A stretch of DNA of 11,718 bases from the NCBI GenBank assembly GCA_016218095.1, contig JACREV010000081.1, forward strand, positions 1 through 11,718, in the 5' to 3' direction. The notes below the pieces were generated by a model. It saw only the letters and a program-made list of their open reading frames with translations, was not told the DNA's origin and did not search any database. Source of the DNA: Deltaproteobacteria bacterium. Lineage in GTDB: Bacteria; Desulfobacterota; GWC2-55-46. Shown in pieces: positions 1 through 5,538 of this stretch (position 1 is the stretch's first letter; each line of letters opens with the position of its first letter). Position numbers and translations under genes: made by a program.

Positions 1-1140
1 GGCAACGGGTACGTACGGCTGGGCGCGAAGCCCCGTGTACTTCTGCGTGGGCCTGTATATGCGGTTGGTCTTCAGCTGTTCCATCCAGTGCGCGAGCCAG
101 CCGGCGACCCTGCCCATCGCGAATATCGGCGTAAAGAGCTCCGTCGGGATCCCTATGGCCTTGAAGACTATCCCGGAATAGAAGTCGACGTTCGGGTGAA
201 GGTGCTTGAACTCGAGCTTCTCCTTTACGACGGCCTCGAGCTCCCTCGATATCTCGAGCGTCTTCTGGTCTATCGCCTTGTGGTCGGCGAGCTCCCGCAT
301 GAAGGCTTTCAGGACGTCGCCCCTCGGGTCCCTCGTCCTGTAGACCCTGTGGCCTATGCCCATTATCTTCTCTTTCCTTTCGAGCTTGCGCTCGATGTAG
401 GGGCGGACGTTCTCCTTCGAGCCTATCTCGTCTATCATGTGGACGACCTCCTCGTTCGCGCCGCCGTGGAGGGGGCCGGAGAGCGTGCCTATGGCGGAAG
501 ATACTATCGTATAAGGGTCGGCGAGCGTGGAGCCCACGACGCGCGCGCTGAAGGTGGATGCGTTCATCGTATGGTCGGCGTGGAGCGTAAGCATCGCGTC
601 CAGTATCTTTTCGACGAGCGCCGTCGGCTCGCATTCAAAGAGCATGTAGTAGAAGTTCGCGGCAAAGGAGAGGTCGTTCCTCGGCTGTATCGGCGCGTCC
701 CCGTGCTTGAGCCTCTCGCACGCGGCGACTATCGTCGGCATCTTCGCCATGAGCCTCACGGCCGACCAGTAGCGGGTCTCGGCGTCGAGCGTGTCGCGCG
801 CCGGGTAGTACATCCCCATCGCCGAGGTGACGGCCTGGAGGTAGTGCATCGGATGCCCGTTCTCGGGCAGGTACTCCATCATCCGGAGTATCTTGAGCTT
901 GAGCCTCGTATGATAGGTGACGTCGGTCCGCCACTTATGGAGCTCCGCCTCTTTCGGCAGACGGCCGAAGATGAGGAGCCAGGCTACCTCGAGGAAGTCG
1001 CTCTTTTCCGCGAGCGCCTCCACGGGTATGCCCCTGTACTCGAGTATCCCCGCTTCTCCGTCGATGTAGCTTATGGCGGATTCAGCGGCCGGTATCCCCT
1101 CGAGCCCCGGCACTACATCCATCATGAGTTTTTCATCCAT
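1..1140 (-). CDS. gltA: Citrate synthase (partial, last few C-terminal residues beyond window)
   Basis: Condenses acetyl-CoA and oxaloacetate to citrate, the entry step of the TCA cycle, in the cytoplasm. The reverse-complement frame is open for 380 codons from ATG at 1140 to base 1, with no stop yet. The last visible residues (PYVPVA) match the usual end of the family, so only a few residues are probably missing. Landmarks are HADHTMNAST at 187-196, GPLHGGAN at 222-229 (His225, equivalent to E. coli His264), GHRVYRTRDPRG at 263-274 (His264, equivalent to His305) and VDFYSG at 318-323 (Asp319, equivalent to Asp362). The ~380-residue length suits the short Bacillus/archaeal-type citrate synthase rather than the ~430-residue E. 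coli type, although 2-methylcitrate synthase cannot be excluded by sequence alone. AAAAGGA lies about 9 nt upstream of the ATG, and a promoter lies just before it. It is a separate unit from the cold-shock gene, which ends in a terminator at 1386-1424. Confidence 0.95.
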   Translation of the reverse strand, partial: MDEKLMMDVVPGLEGIPAAESAISYIDGEAGILEYRGIPVEALAEKSDFLEVAWLLIFGRLPKEAELHKWRTDVTYHTRLKLKILRMMEYLPENGHPMHYLQAVTSAMGMYYPARDTLDAETRYWSAVRLMAKMPTIVAACERLKHGDAPIQPRNDLSFAANFYYMLFECEPTALVEKILDAMLTLHADHTMNASTFSARVVGSTLADPYTIVSSAIGTLSGPLHGGANEEVVHMIDEIGSKENVRPYIERKLERKEKIMGIGHRVYRTRDPRGDVLKAFMRELADHKAIDQKTLEISRELEAVVKEKLEFKHLHPNVDFYSGIVFKAIGIPTELFTPIFAMGRVAGWLAHWMEQLKTNRIYRPTQKYTGLRAQPYVPVA

Positions 1141-1171
1141 ATCGGTTCGCGTCCTTTTAAATAGCGGTAAG

Positions 1172-1200
1172 AGCATACCACCATTTCGGAGCCAATGCAA
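1172..1200 (-). promoter_or_regulatory. Candidate sigma-70 promoter of citrate synthase
   Basis: On the minus strand, TTGCAT (1195-1200) and TATGCT (1172-1177) are separated by exactly 17 nt. This predicts a transcript start near 1165 and a ~25-nt leader holding the AAAAGGA ribosome site. The -35 box is only a half match; the -10 is 4 of 6. Position and spacing are the main support. Confidence 0.45.
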
Positions 1201-1210
1201 TTTTGCTTGA

Positions 1211-1302
1211 GGTCCTGGCCGGACGGGCAAATCCATATCAGACGGCTCTGCCTCAGGGATGCTCGAGCAGCCGGATTTGAAATTGGCCGTACGCCGAGTA
1301 CC
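1211..1302. repeat. ~90-bp imperfect palindromic repeat, copy 1
   Basis: Starts GGTCCTGGCCGGACGGGCAA and ends GGCCGTACGCCGAGTACC. The two ends are imperfect inverted repeats of each other (GGTCCT...GGACGG against GGTACTCGGCGTACGG once reversed), and an inner CAAATCC faces GGATTTG, so the unit can fold into one long hairpin. The centre holds the perfect 10-bp palindrome TGCTCGAGCA. It is directly followed head-to-tail by copy 2 and is related to the four units at 4090-4456. It has no credible reading frame and lies between the citrate synthase promoter and the cold-shock gene terminator. Confidence 0.8.
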
Positions 1303-1385
1303 GCCGGACTGGCAGACCCGTATCGGACGGCTTTGCCTCAGGTAGCCTAAGCGGCCCGATTTGAGAGTGCCGTGCGCCGAGCACC
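1303..1385. repeat. ~90-bp palindromic repeat, copy 2 (shortened, diverged)
   Basis: Begins GCCGGACTGGCAGACCCGTAT and ends GTGCCGTGCGCCGAGCACC, so it is a diverged copy lacking the first ~8 bases (GGTCCTTG) of the other units. It shares TATCGGACGGCTTTGC with the unit at 4365-4456 and CCTCAGG with copy 1. Its end directly abuts the A-tract that forms the U-run of the cold-shock terminator. Confidence 0.7.
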
Positions 1386-1424
1386 AAAAAAAAGGCCTTC
1401 GCCCCCCAGGGGGCGAAGGCCTTT
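1386..1424 (-). terminator. Rho-independent terminator of the cold-shock gene
   Basis: Read on the minus strand, a near-perfect inverted repeat, AAAGGCCTTCGCCCC facing GGGGCGAAGGCCTTT with a ~4-nt loop, is followed by a run of eight T in total. It begins 21 nt after the cold-shock stop codon. The stem plus U-tract is a textbook intrinsic terminator. On the plus strand the hairpin has only a short T run, so it works best in the minus direction. Confidence 0.93.
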
Positions 1425-1445
1425 GTCAATTGCATCGTTAAGAGA

Positions 1446-1649
1446 TTACTGTTGCGGGTTTACGTTTTCGGCCTTGAGTCCCTTCGGTCCCTTGGTGACC
1501 TCGAAGTCCACTCTCTGACCTTCTCTCAGGGTCTTGAATCCATTGCCCTGAATGGAAGTGTAGTGGACGAAGACGTCTTCGCCGGAGTCCTGCTCGATGA
1601 AACCGAAGCCCTTCGACTCGTTGAACCACTTTACTTTTCCTGAAGGCAT
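1446..1649 (-). CDS. csp: Cold-shock domain protein (CspA family)
   Basis: A 67-residue single-domain OB-fold protein that binds single-stranded RNA/DNA and acts as an RNA chaperone or antiterminator in the cytoplasm. It carries the RNP1 motif KGFGFI (13-18) and RNP2 VFVHY (26-30), with the typical opening SGKVKWFN and the C-terminal block GPKGLKAENV. Its length is normal for the family. A longer frame exists from GTG at 1700, but the start at 1649 is chosen because AAAGGAGG lies about 8-10 nt upstream and the protein then begins exactly like other Csp proteins. It has its own consensus promoter (1754-1782), a ~98-nt leader with an inverted repeat overlapping the Shine-Dalgarno, and a strong terminator downstream. 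Whether it is cold-inducible or constitutive cannot be read from the protein. Confidence 0.95.
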   Translation of the reverse strand: MPSGKVKWFNESKGFGFIEQDSGEDVFVHYTSIQGNGFKTLREGQRVDFEVTKGPKGLKAENVNPQQ

Positions 1650-1651
1650 CT

Positions 1652-1699
1652 TGCACAACCTCCTTTCTGAAAGATTTGATAAGTCATAGGGGTTGTGCA
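1652..1699 (-). promoter_or_regulatory. Inverted repeat in csp leader overlapping the Shine-Dalgarno
   Basis: In the csp mRNA, TGCACAACC (1691-1699) is perfectly complementary to GGTTGTGCA (1652-1660) across a 30-nt loop. The downstream arm includes the last two G of the AAAGGAGG ribosome site. A second small stem, CTTT-CAG-AAAG, lies in the loop and ends in the first part of the ribosome site. Pairing would partly hide the site and end one or two bases before the start codon. The complementarity is seen in the sequence; a regulatory role is inferred. Confidence 0.5.
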
Positions 1700-1753
1700 C
1701 TTCAGGTCTGAGGCCTCGCGTACAAACCCATCTACTAACTTATTTATTGAGTA

Positions 1754-1782
1754 AGTGTAATGGACGAACTAAATGTTGTCAA
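1754..1782 (-). promoter_or_regulatory. Sigma-70 promoter of csp
   Basis: On the minus strand there is a perfect -35 TTGACA (1777-1782), a 17-nt spacer and a -10 TACACT (1754-1759). The predicted start is near 1747, giving a leader of about 98 nt before the csp ATG, as is usual for regulated cold-shock genes. The promoter begins only 20 nt after the rdgB stop codon, with no terminator between, so read-through from the upstream operon is also possible. Confidence 0.8.
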
Positions 1783-1802
1783 GGCGGTTTTGAAGATTTT
1801 TT

Positions 1803-2396
1803 TCAGCCCCGCGAAACCTCCGCGAACCATGTTTTAAAGCGCCTTAGCGCCTCGGCCCTGTGGCTTATCGCGTTCTTCTCCCCGGGTGAAAGCTCGGCCG
1901 CGGTCCTCCCGAGGCGCTCTACTTCAAAGACGGGGTCGTACCCGAATCCGTTCTCCCCGCGCGGTCGCGCCGCTATTCGGCCACAGAGCTCCCCCTCGAA
2001 GACCTCCTCGCGGACTTTATCCTTGTAGGCGAGCGCGCAGACAAAACGCGCCGCCCTTTTACCGAGCGGCACGCCTTCGAGCTCGCCGAGGAGTTTCCTG
2101 TAATTGTCCTCGTCGGTCGCGTTCCTGCCCGCGTATCTTGCCGAATATATCCCCGGCCTGCCGTCGAGGGCGTCCACGACCAGTCCTGAATCGTCGGCAA
2201 GAGAAGGCAGCCCCGTGGCCTCGAATACGGCCCTCGCTTTTATAAGCGCGTTCTCCGTGAACGTATCTCCGTCTTCGGGCGGGAGCGCAACGGAGGGAAA
2301 GTCGGCGAGGGACAGGACTTCTACTTCCAAACCCTTGAGCATTTCTCCAAGCTCGCGCGCCTTACCCCTGTTCTTTGTGGCTATCACGAGCTTCAT
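1803..2396 (-). CDS. rdgB: XTP/dITP (non-canonical purine NTP) pyrophosphatase, RdgB/HAM1 family
   Basis: Hydrolyses dITP, ITP and XTP to the monophosphate plus pyrophosphate, cleaning the nucleotide pool of deaminated purines. The 197 residues match the family length. Visible motifs are the N-terminal IATKNRGKARE (5-15), DTFTENALIKA (44-54), LADDSGL (66-72, with the metal-binding/catalytic acidic pair at 68-69), GRPGIYSARYAG (79-90), GENGFGYDPVF (147-157) and ELSPGEKNAISHRA (168-181). The ATG shares four bases (ATGA) with the RNase PH stop codon, a sign of translational coupling. It is the last gene of the amidase-rph-rdgB operon. The rph-rdgB pairing is common in bacteria. Confidence 0.96.
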   Translation of the reverse strand: MKLVIATKNRGKARELGEMLKGLEVEVLSLADFPSVALPPEDGDTFTENALIKARAVFEATGLPSLADDSGLVVDALDGRPGIYSARYAGRNATDEDNYRKLLGELEGVPLGKRAARFVCALAYKDKVREEVFEGELCGRIAARPRGENGFGYDPVFEVERLGRTAAELSPGEKNAISHRAEALRRFKTWFAEVSRG

Positions 2397-3130
2397 ATGC
2401 CCTGCTTAAGCGCCCTTTTCTGATGCGCGACGAGCTCCATTATCCCCTTCTCGGCAAGTGAGAGCATCTTTCCAAGGTCGTCCTTTGAGAACGCCTTCTG
2501 CTCGGCGGTCCCCTGGAGCTCGACGAACCTCCCGGAGCCGGTCATTATGACGTTCATGTCGACCTCGGCGGTCGAGTCCTCCTCGTAGTTGAGGTCGAGG
2601 CAGGCCGCGCCCTTTACGACCCCTACGCTTACGGCGGCCACGCTATCCAGCACAGGGACCTCATTGATGAGCCCCGCGTCCCTCAAAGACAGAAAAGTGT
2701 CATAGACCGCCACGTAGGCGCCCGTGATCGACGCGGTCCGGGTGCCGCCGTCCGCCTGTATGACGTCGCAGTCGACGTGCACCGTCCTCTCTCCGAATCT
2801 GGAGAGGTCGAATACCGCACGGAGGCTCCTCCCTATGAGACGCTGTATCTCGTGCGTCCTTCCGCCGACCTTGCCGGTCGACGACTCCCTCTGTATCCTC
2901 TTCTTCACCGACCTCGGCAGCATCGCGTACTCGGCGGTGAGCCAGCCCTTTCCGGTGCCGGCGAGGAAGGGCGGGACCTTCTCCTCGACCGTCGCCGCGC
3001 AGATGACCTTCGTGTCCCCCGCCTCGAAGAGGACCGAGCCCTCGGCGAATTTGAGATACTCGCGCGTGATGCGCACGGGCCGGAGCTCGTCCGTTGCCCT
3101 GCCGTCAGTTCTTGCTTGTCCTTTTGCCAA
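2393..3130 (-). CDS. rph: Ribonuclease PH
   Basis: Phosphorolytic 3'-5' exoribonuclease that trims the 3' ends of tRNA precursors and structured RNAs, releasing nucleoside diphosphates; it works as a hexamer. Its 245 residues contain the hallmark blocks RTDGRATDELRPV (7-19), GWLTAEYAMLPRS (62-74), GGRTHEIQRLIGRSLRA (89-105, with the substrate-binding Arg), DCDVIQADGGTRTASI (120-135, phosphate-binding GTR) and NVIMTGSGRFVELQGTAE (193-210). The start is TTG at 3128-3130, chosen because the conserved RTDGRA block lies just after it and AAAGGA sits about 11 nt upstream. The start lies inside the amidase gene, giving a 26-nt overlap, and the stop overlaps the rdgB start by 4 nt. A weaker alternative start is GTG within LRPVR, but it would delete conserved residues. 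Confidence 0.96.
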   Translation of the reverse strand: MAKGQARTDGRATDELRPVRITREYLKFAEGSVLFEAGDTKVICAATVEEKVPPFLAGTGKGWLTAEYAMLPRSVKKRIQRESSTGKVGGRTHEIQRLIGRSLRAVFDLSRFGERTVHVDCDVIQADGGTRTASITGAYVAVYDTFLSLRDAGLINEVPVLDSVAAVSVGVVKGAACLDLNYEEDSTAEVDMNVIMTGSGRFVELQGTAEQKAFSKDDLGKMLSLAEKGIMELVAHQKRALKQGI

Positions 3131-3911
3131 TGGATGTAACGTCCTTTCCGGGCGTCTTGGCCCCTGCCCCCGTGAAACCCATTATCCCGTCAACGATAGC
3201 CTCCGCTATGCGGGTCTGCTCTTTTTTAGATGTAAGCAACTTCTCCTCCCCCGGGTTCGAGATGAACCCGGCCTCCACGAGTATCGCGGGCATGGTCGCG
3301 CCGACGAGCACCGTGAACGGCGCCTGCTTTACGCCCCTGTTCTCCCTCCCCGAGTTCTTCAACATGGACAGATGAACGTTCTCGGCGAGCCGCGAGCTCT
3401 CGTGGTGCGCCTCCGTGTTGGCGAGATCGAGGAGTATCAGCTGGACGTCGTCCCCGTCGGTCCTCGCCTCAGTTGTCTTTACTACCCTGTTCTCGAAGGC
3501 CGCGACCCTGCGGGCGTCGTCGTCGGTCGCGTCAAAGCTCAGGAAAAACGTCTCGAACCCCGAGGCCTCGCGGTTAAGGGCCGCGTTCGCGTGTATGGAG
3601 ACGAAGAGGTCGGCCCCGTTCCTGTTCGCGAAGGCGGTCCTCTCCTCAAGCGGTATGAAGACGTCTACAGTCCTTGTAAGGAGGACGGTCGACGAGAGCC
3701 TTTCGTTCAGTATCTCGGCCACCTTGAGCGCGAGGCTCAAGACGACGTTTTTTTCCTCTGTCCCGTTCGGGCCGACGGCCCCGGTATCCTCTCCGCCGTG
3801 GCCTGGGTCGATAACGATGACGCCGGGACCTTCCGGCCCCGCGGCTGTCGCCGGAGACTGCATAAAGGCCGCAAAGAGGGCTGTCATTACGATCAAAAGG
3901 AACTTACGCAT
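3105..3911 (-). CDS. Exported N-acetylmuramoyl-L-alanine amidase (Amidase_3 family)
   Basis: Zinc-dependent amidase that cuts the bond between N-acetylmuramic acid and the peptide stem of peptidoglycan, acting in the periplasm or cell wall. Residues 1-24 form a signal peptide (MRKF, hydrophobic core, ATAA cleavage region). The catalytic domain follows: VIDPGHGG (33-40, Zn ligand His38), TEEKN (51-55, Zn ligand Glu53), SIHAN (105-109, Zn ligand His107) and ILVEAGFISNP (210-220, catalytic Glu213). There is no AMIN targeting domain and no SPOR or LysM domain in its 268 residues, so it is a minimal enzyme rather than an AmiC-type divisome amidase. No Shine-Dalgarno is visible, and a -10 box ends 6 nt before the ATG, which suggests a leaderless mRNA. 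It is first in an operon with rph and rdgB, overlapping rph by 26 nt. The C-terminal tail (about 250-268) is low-complexity and basic. Confidence 0.95.
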   Translation of the reverse strand: MRKFLLIVMTALFAAFMQSPATAAGPEGPGVIVIDPGHGGEDTGAVGPNGTEEKNVVLSLALKVAEILNERLSSTVLLTRTVDVFIPLEERTAFANRNGADLFVSIHANAALNREASGFETFFLSFDATDDDARRVAAFENRVVKTTEARTDGDDVQLILLDLANTEAHHESSRLAENVHLSMLKNSGRENRGVKQAPFTVLVGATMPAILVEAGFISNPGEEKLLTSKKEQTRIAEAIVDGIMGFTGAGAKTPGKDVTSIGKRTSKN

Positions 3912-3917
3912 TGTCTT

Positions 3918-3946
3918 ATTGTAAATTCATTTGTACAAGAACGCAA
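3918..3946 (-). promoter_or_regulatory. Candidate promoter of the amidase-rph-rdgB operon (leaderless)
   Basis: Minus strand: TTGCGT (3941-3946), a 17-nt spacer, then TACAAT (3918-3923, 5 of 6 to consensus). The expected transcript start is 6-7 nt beyond the -10, which falls on the A of the amidase ATG at 3911. The -35 box lies inside the terminal inverted repeat of the hairpin element at 3937-4058. A perfect TTGACA also exists at 4081-4086 but has no good -10 at 16-18 nt. Confidence 0.5.
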
Positions 3947-4058
3947 CAAATGCCTTTATACCGCGTTACACTCCTCGGAAAATCCTCGACGTACAAAACA
4001 AGTACGCCTGCGGTTTTCCTCGTCGTGCGCCTTGTCTAAAGCCATTTTCTGCGTTCTT
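3937..4058. repeat. 122-bp terminal-inverted-repeat hairpin element (MITE-like)
   Basis: The outer 22 bp at 3937-3958 and 4037-4058 are inverted copies matching at 19 of 22 positions (both read AAGAACGCA... from the outside). Inside, 3977-3994 and 4002-4019 are a second inverted pair (13 of 18, including perfect GGAAAA and CGTAC blocks) around a 7-nt A-rich loop. The whole element is therefore one long imperfect palindrome that could extrude as a cruciform or fold as RNA. There is no transposase and no coding potential I believe in, and no clear target-site duplication is visible. The structure resembles MITEs and palindromic intergenic repeats; mobility is inferred. Confidence 0.75.
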
Positions 4059-4089
4059 AATGATCGGAATAGGCAGAGGATGTCAACAC

Positions 4090-4181
4090 GGTCCTTGCCG
4101 GACGGGCAAAGTTCATATCGAGACGACCTGATTGCCCTTGCCCGATAGCCTCCGAAGGACATTGGCCCCGCGCCGAGTACC
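4090..4181. repeat. ~90-bp palindromic repeat, copy 3
   Basis: First of four head-to-tail units. It has the shared ends GGTCCTTGCCGGACGGGCAA and GCGCCGAGTACC, but its centre (GACGACCTGATTGCCC...) differs from copies 1, 2, 4 and 6. Bases 4089-4177 are identical to 4276-4364. TTGCC and GGCAA at the 5' end can form a small hairpin around GGACG. Confidence 0.8.
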
Positions 4182-4275
4182 CTCGCCGGACGGGCAAATC
4201 CATATCCAAGCGGTTATACGCAAGTATACCAAAGCCACACGATTCGAAACTGGCCGTACGCCGAGTACCGCCGAG
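4182..4275. repeat. ~90-bp palindromic repeat, copy 4
   Basis: Begins CTCGCCGGACGGGCAAATCC and ends GGCCGTACGCCGAGTACC plus GCCGAG. The central part is different again: GGTTATAC-GCAA-GTATACC forms a short hairpin with a GCAA tetraloop and one bulged T. Conserved ends with variable centres are the general pattern of this repeat family. Confidence 0.75.
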
Positions 4276-4364
4276 CGGTCCTTGCCGGACGGGCAAAGTT
4301 CATATCGAGACGACCTGATTGCCCTTGCCCGATAGCCTCCGAAGGACATTGGCCCCGCGCCGAG
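4276..4364. repeat. ~90-bp palindromic repeat, copy 5 (exact duplicate of copy 3)
   Basis: All 89 bases equal 4089-4177, at a distance of 187 bp. Exact identity beside diverged copies points to a recent duplication or gene conversion of the intervening pair of units. Its final GAG runs straight into the next unit. Confidence 0.85.
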
Positions 4365-4456
4365 CGGTCCTTGCCGGACGGGCAAATCCGTATCGGACGG
4401 CTTTGCGTCCGGGGGCCTGGGAAACCGGATTTGAATTTGGCCGTACGCCGAGTACC
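4365..4456. repeat. ~90-bp palindromic repeat, copy 6
   Basis: Begins CGGTCCTTGCCGGACGGGCA and ends GGCCGTACGCCGAGTACC. The centre has a perfect 6-bp stem, CGGACG (4394-4399) facing CGTCCG (4406-4411), and an outer CAAATCCG facing CGGATTTG. The unit stops 9 nt before the TTGACA of the exchanger promoter. It is the closest relative of copies 1 and 2 at 1211-1385. Confidence 0.8.
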
Positions 4457-4465
4457 CGAGCGGGT

Positions 4466-4494
4466 TTGACACCTTTGCGTTACCCTGCCATAGT
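4466..4494 (+). promoter_or_regulatory. Candidate promoter of the exchanger-led gene cluster
   Basis: TTGACA (4466-4471), 17-nt spacer, CATAGT (4489-4494, 4 of 6). Transcription would start near 4501, right beside the GAGG ribosome site at 4502-4505, so the leader would be very short. The perfect -35 box is the main support. Confidence 0.4.
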
Positions 4495-4510
4495 TATAAG
4501 TGAGGTAAAA

Positions 4511-5515
4511 GTGGAGCACTGGGTCGAGTTCGTAATCCTCGCCGCCCTGATCGTCTTCGGCGGCTCAAGGCTCTCGAAGTACGGCGACGTTATAGCGGAG
4601 AAGACCGGCGCCGGGAGGGCGTGGACCGGGCTCATACTGCTCGCCTCCATCACGTCGCTCCCCGAGCTCTTTACCGGCGTAAGCGCCGTGACCGTCGCGG
4701 GGGTCCCGGACATAGCGGTCGGGGACGTCATGGGCGCGTGCGTCTTCAACCTCATGACGCTCGCCCTCCTCGACCCGATGGACAGGTCGAGCCCCGTCTT
4801 TTCGAGGATCGGGCAGACGCATGTGGTCTCGGCCGGGTTCGGGATGCTCATGCTCGGGGTGGCCTCGGCCTCCATCCTGCTTGAGAGCTCGGTCCCGTCG
4901 GCGCTGAACATAGGCGTCTATACCCCGGTTATCATTATCGCTTATGCGGTGGGGATACGGACCATCTACAACTACGAGAAGAAGTTCCTCGTAAAACTCG
5001 TCGAGGAGGCGGCGGAAAGGCTCAGGTACTCGGAGATACCCCTTAAAAGGGCGGTAATCCTCTATGCCGCGAACGCCGTTCTGGTGACAGGGGCGGCGGT
5101 GTTCCTCCCGTTCGTCGCCGGGAGGCTCGCCGAGGAGACGGGGCTCGGGACGGGCTTCTTCGGGACGTTTTTCGTGGCCATGGTGACGACCCTCCCGGAG
5201 TTTACGGTCTCGATATCGGCCGCAAGGATAGGGGCGTACGACCTTGCCATAGGGAACCTCCTCGGCTCCAACATGTTTAACATTGCCCTTCTCGCCGTAG
5301 ATGATATACTCTACGCCGGAGGGCCGTTGTTCGCGGACGTATCGAGCGCGCACGCGACGACCGGGCTCATGGCCATGATCATGACCTCGATAGCGGTGTT
5401 AAGCATCTCTTACAGGCCCGAGAGAAGGGCGGTCATGAGGTTCGGCTGGGACTCGCTCTCCATGCTCGCGATAGGCGCGCTGAATGCGTACCTCATGTAC
5501 CTTAAAAGCGGTTGA
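4511..5515 (+). CDS. Sodium/calcium exchanger-like integral membrane protein (CaCA superfamily)
   Basis: Predicted cation/proton or cation/sodium antiporter in the inner membrane. Its 334 residues form two inverted halves, each with an alpha repeat: ITSLPEL (47-53) through VGDVMGACVFN (70-80), and VTTLPEF (225-231) through IGNLLGSNMFN (247-257). Glu52 and Glu230 are the expected ion-binding acids. The matching second-site residues are Asp72 and Asn249; in the NCX_Mj structure I recall Asn in the first repeat and Asp in the second, so the acidic residue seems to be on the other side here. About ten hydrophobic helices flank a charged cytoplasmic loop near 150-180. The start is GTG at 4511 with GAGG 5 nt upstream; an in-frame extension back to 4319 only translates palindromic repeat DNA. 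The substrate (Ca2+, Na+, K+ or H+) is not determined. The next gene starts 23 nt after its stop, so they are probably co-transcribed. Confidence 0.88.
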   Translation: MEHWVEFVILAALIVFGGSRLSKYGDVIAEKTGAGRAWTGLILLASITSLPELFTGVSAVTVAGVPDIAVGDVMGACVFNLMTLALLDPMDRSSPVFSRIGQTHVVSAGFGMLMLGVASASILLESSVPSALNIGVYTPVIIIAYAVGIRTIYNYEKKFLVKLVEEAAERLRYSEIPLKRAVILYAANAVLVTGAAVFLPFVAGRLAEETGLGTGFFGTFFVAMVTTLPEFTVSISAARIGAYDLAIGNLLGSNMFNIALLAVDDILYAGGPLFADVSSAHATTGLMAMIMTSIAVLSISYRPERRAVMRFGWDSLSMLAIGALNAYLMYLKSG

Positions 5516-5538
5516 TACTTCTTCAGGAGAAATTGCGG

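Noticed and set aside
88..1164. Long plus-strand open frame (358 codons)
   Set aside because: It is the antisense shadow of citrate synthase, whose minus-strand frame carries all catalytic motifs; the shadow is Arg/Val/Tyr-rich with no recognisable domain.
4081..4086. Minus-strand TTGACA as the amidase promoter -35
   Set aside because: No acceptable -10 at 16-18 nt (best is CATTAA), and the TACAAT site nearer the gene is much better.
2724..4148. 474-codon plus-strand open frame
   Set aside because: It runs antisense across rph and the amidase and into repeat DNA. Both minus-strand genes are clearly real and the plus-strand product has no family features.
4089..4456. CRISPR array
   Set aside because: Units are ~90 bp with conserved ends and variable centres, placed head-to-tail with no 24-37-bp direct repeat and spacer pattern, and no cas genes are present.
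4319..4510. N-terminal extension of the exchanger
   Set aside because: The in-frame extension encodes repeat units with no membrane or conserved sequence; GTG at 4511 has a ribosome site and begins just before the first helix.
4057..4519. Small minus-strand frames across 4057-4519 (motifs such as LPVRQGPLG, YSAYGQ)
   Set aside because: They translate the palindromic repeat units. The recurring peptide is explained by the DNA repeats, and no ribosome site or domain supports a gene.
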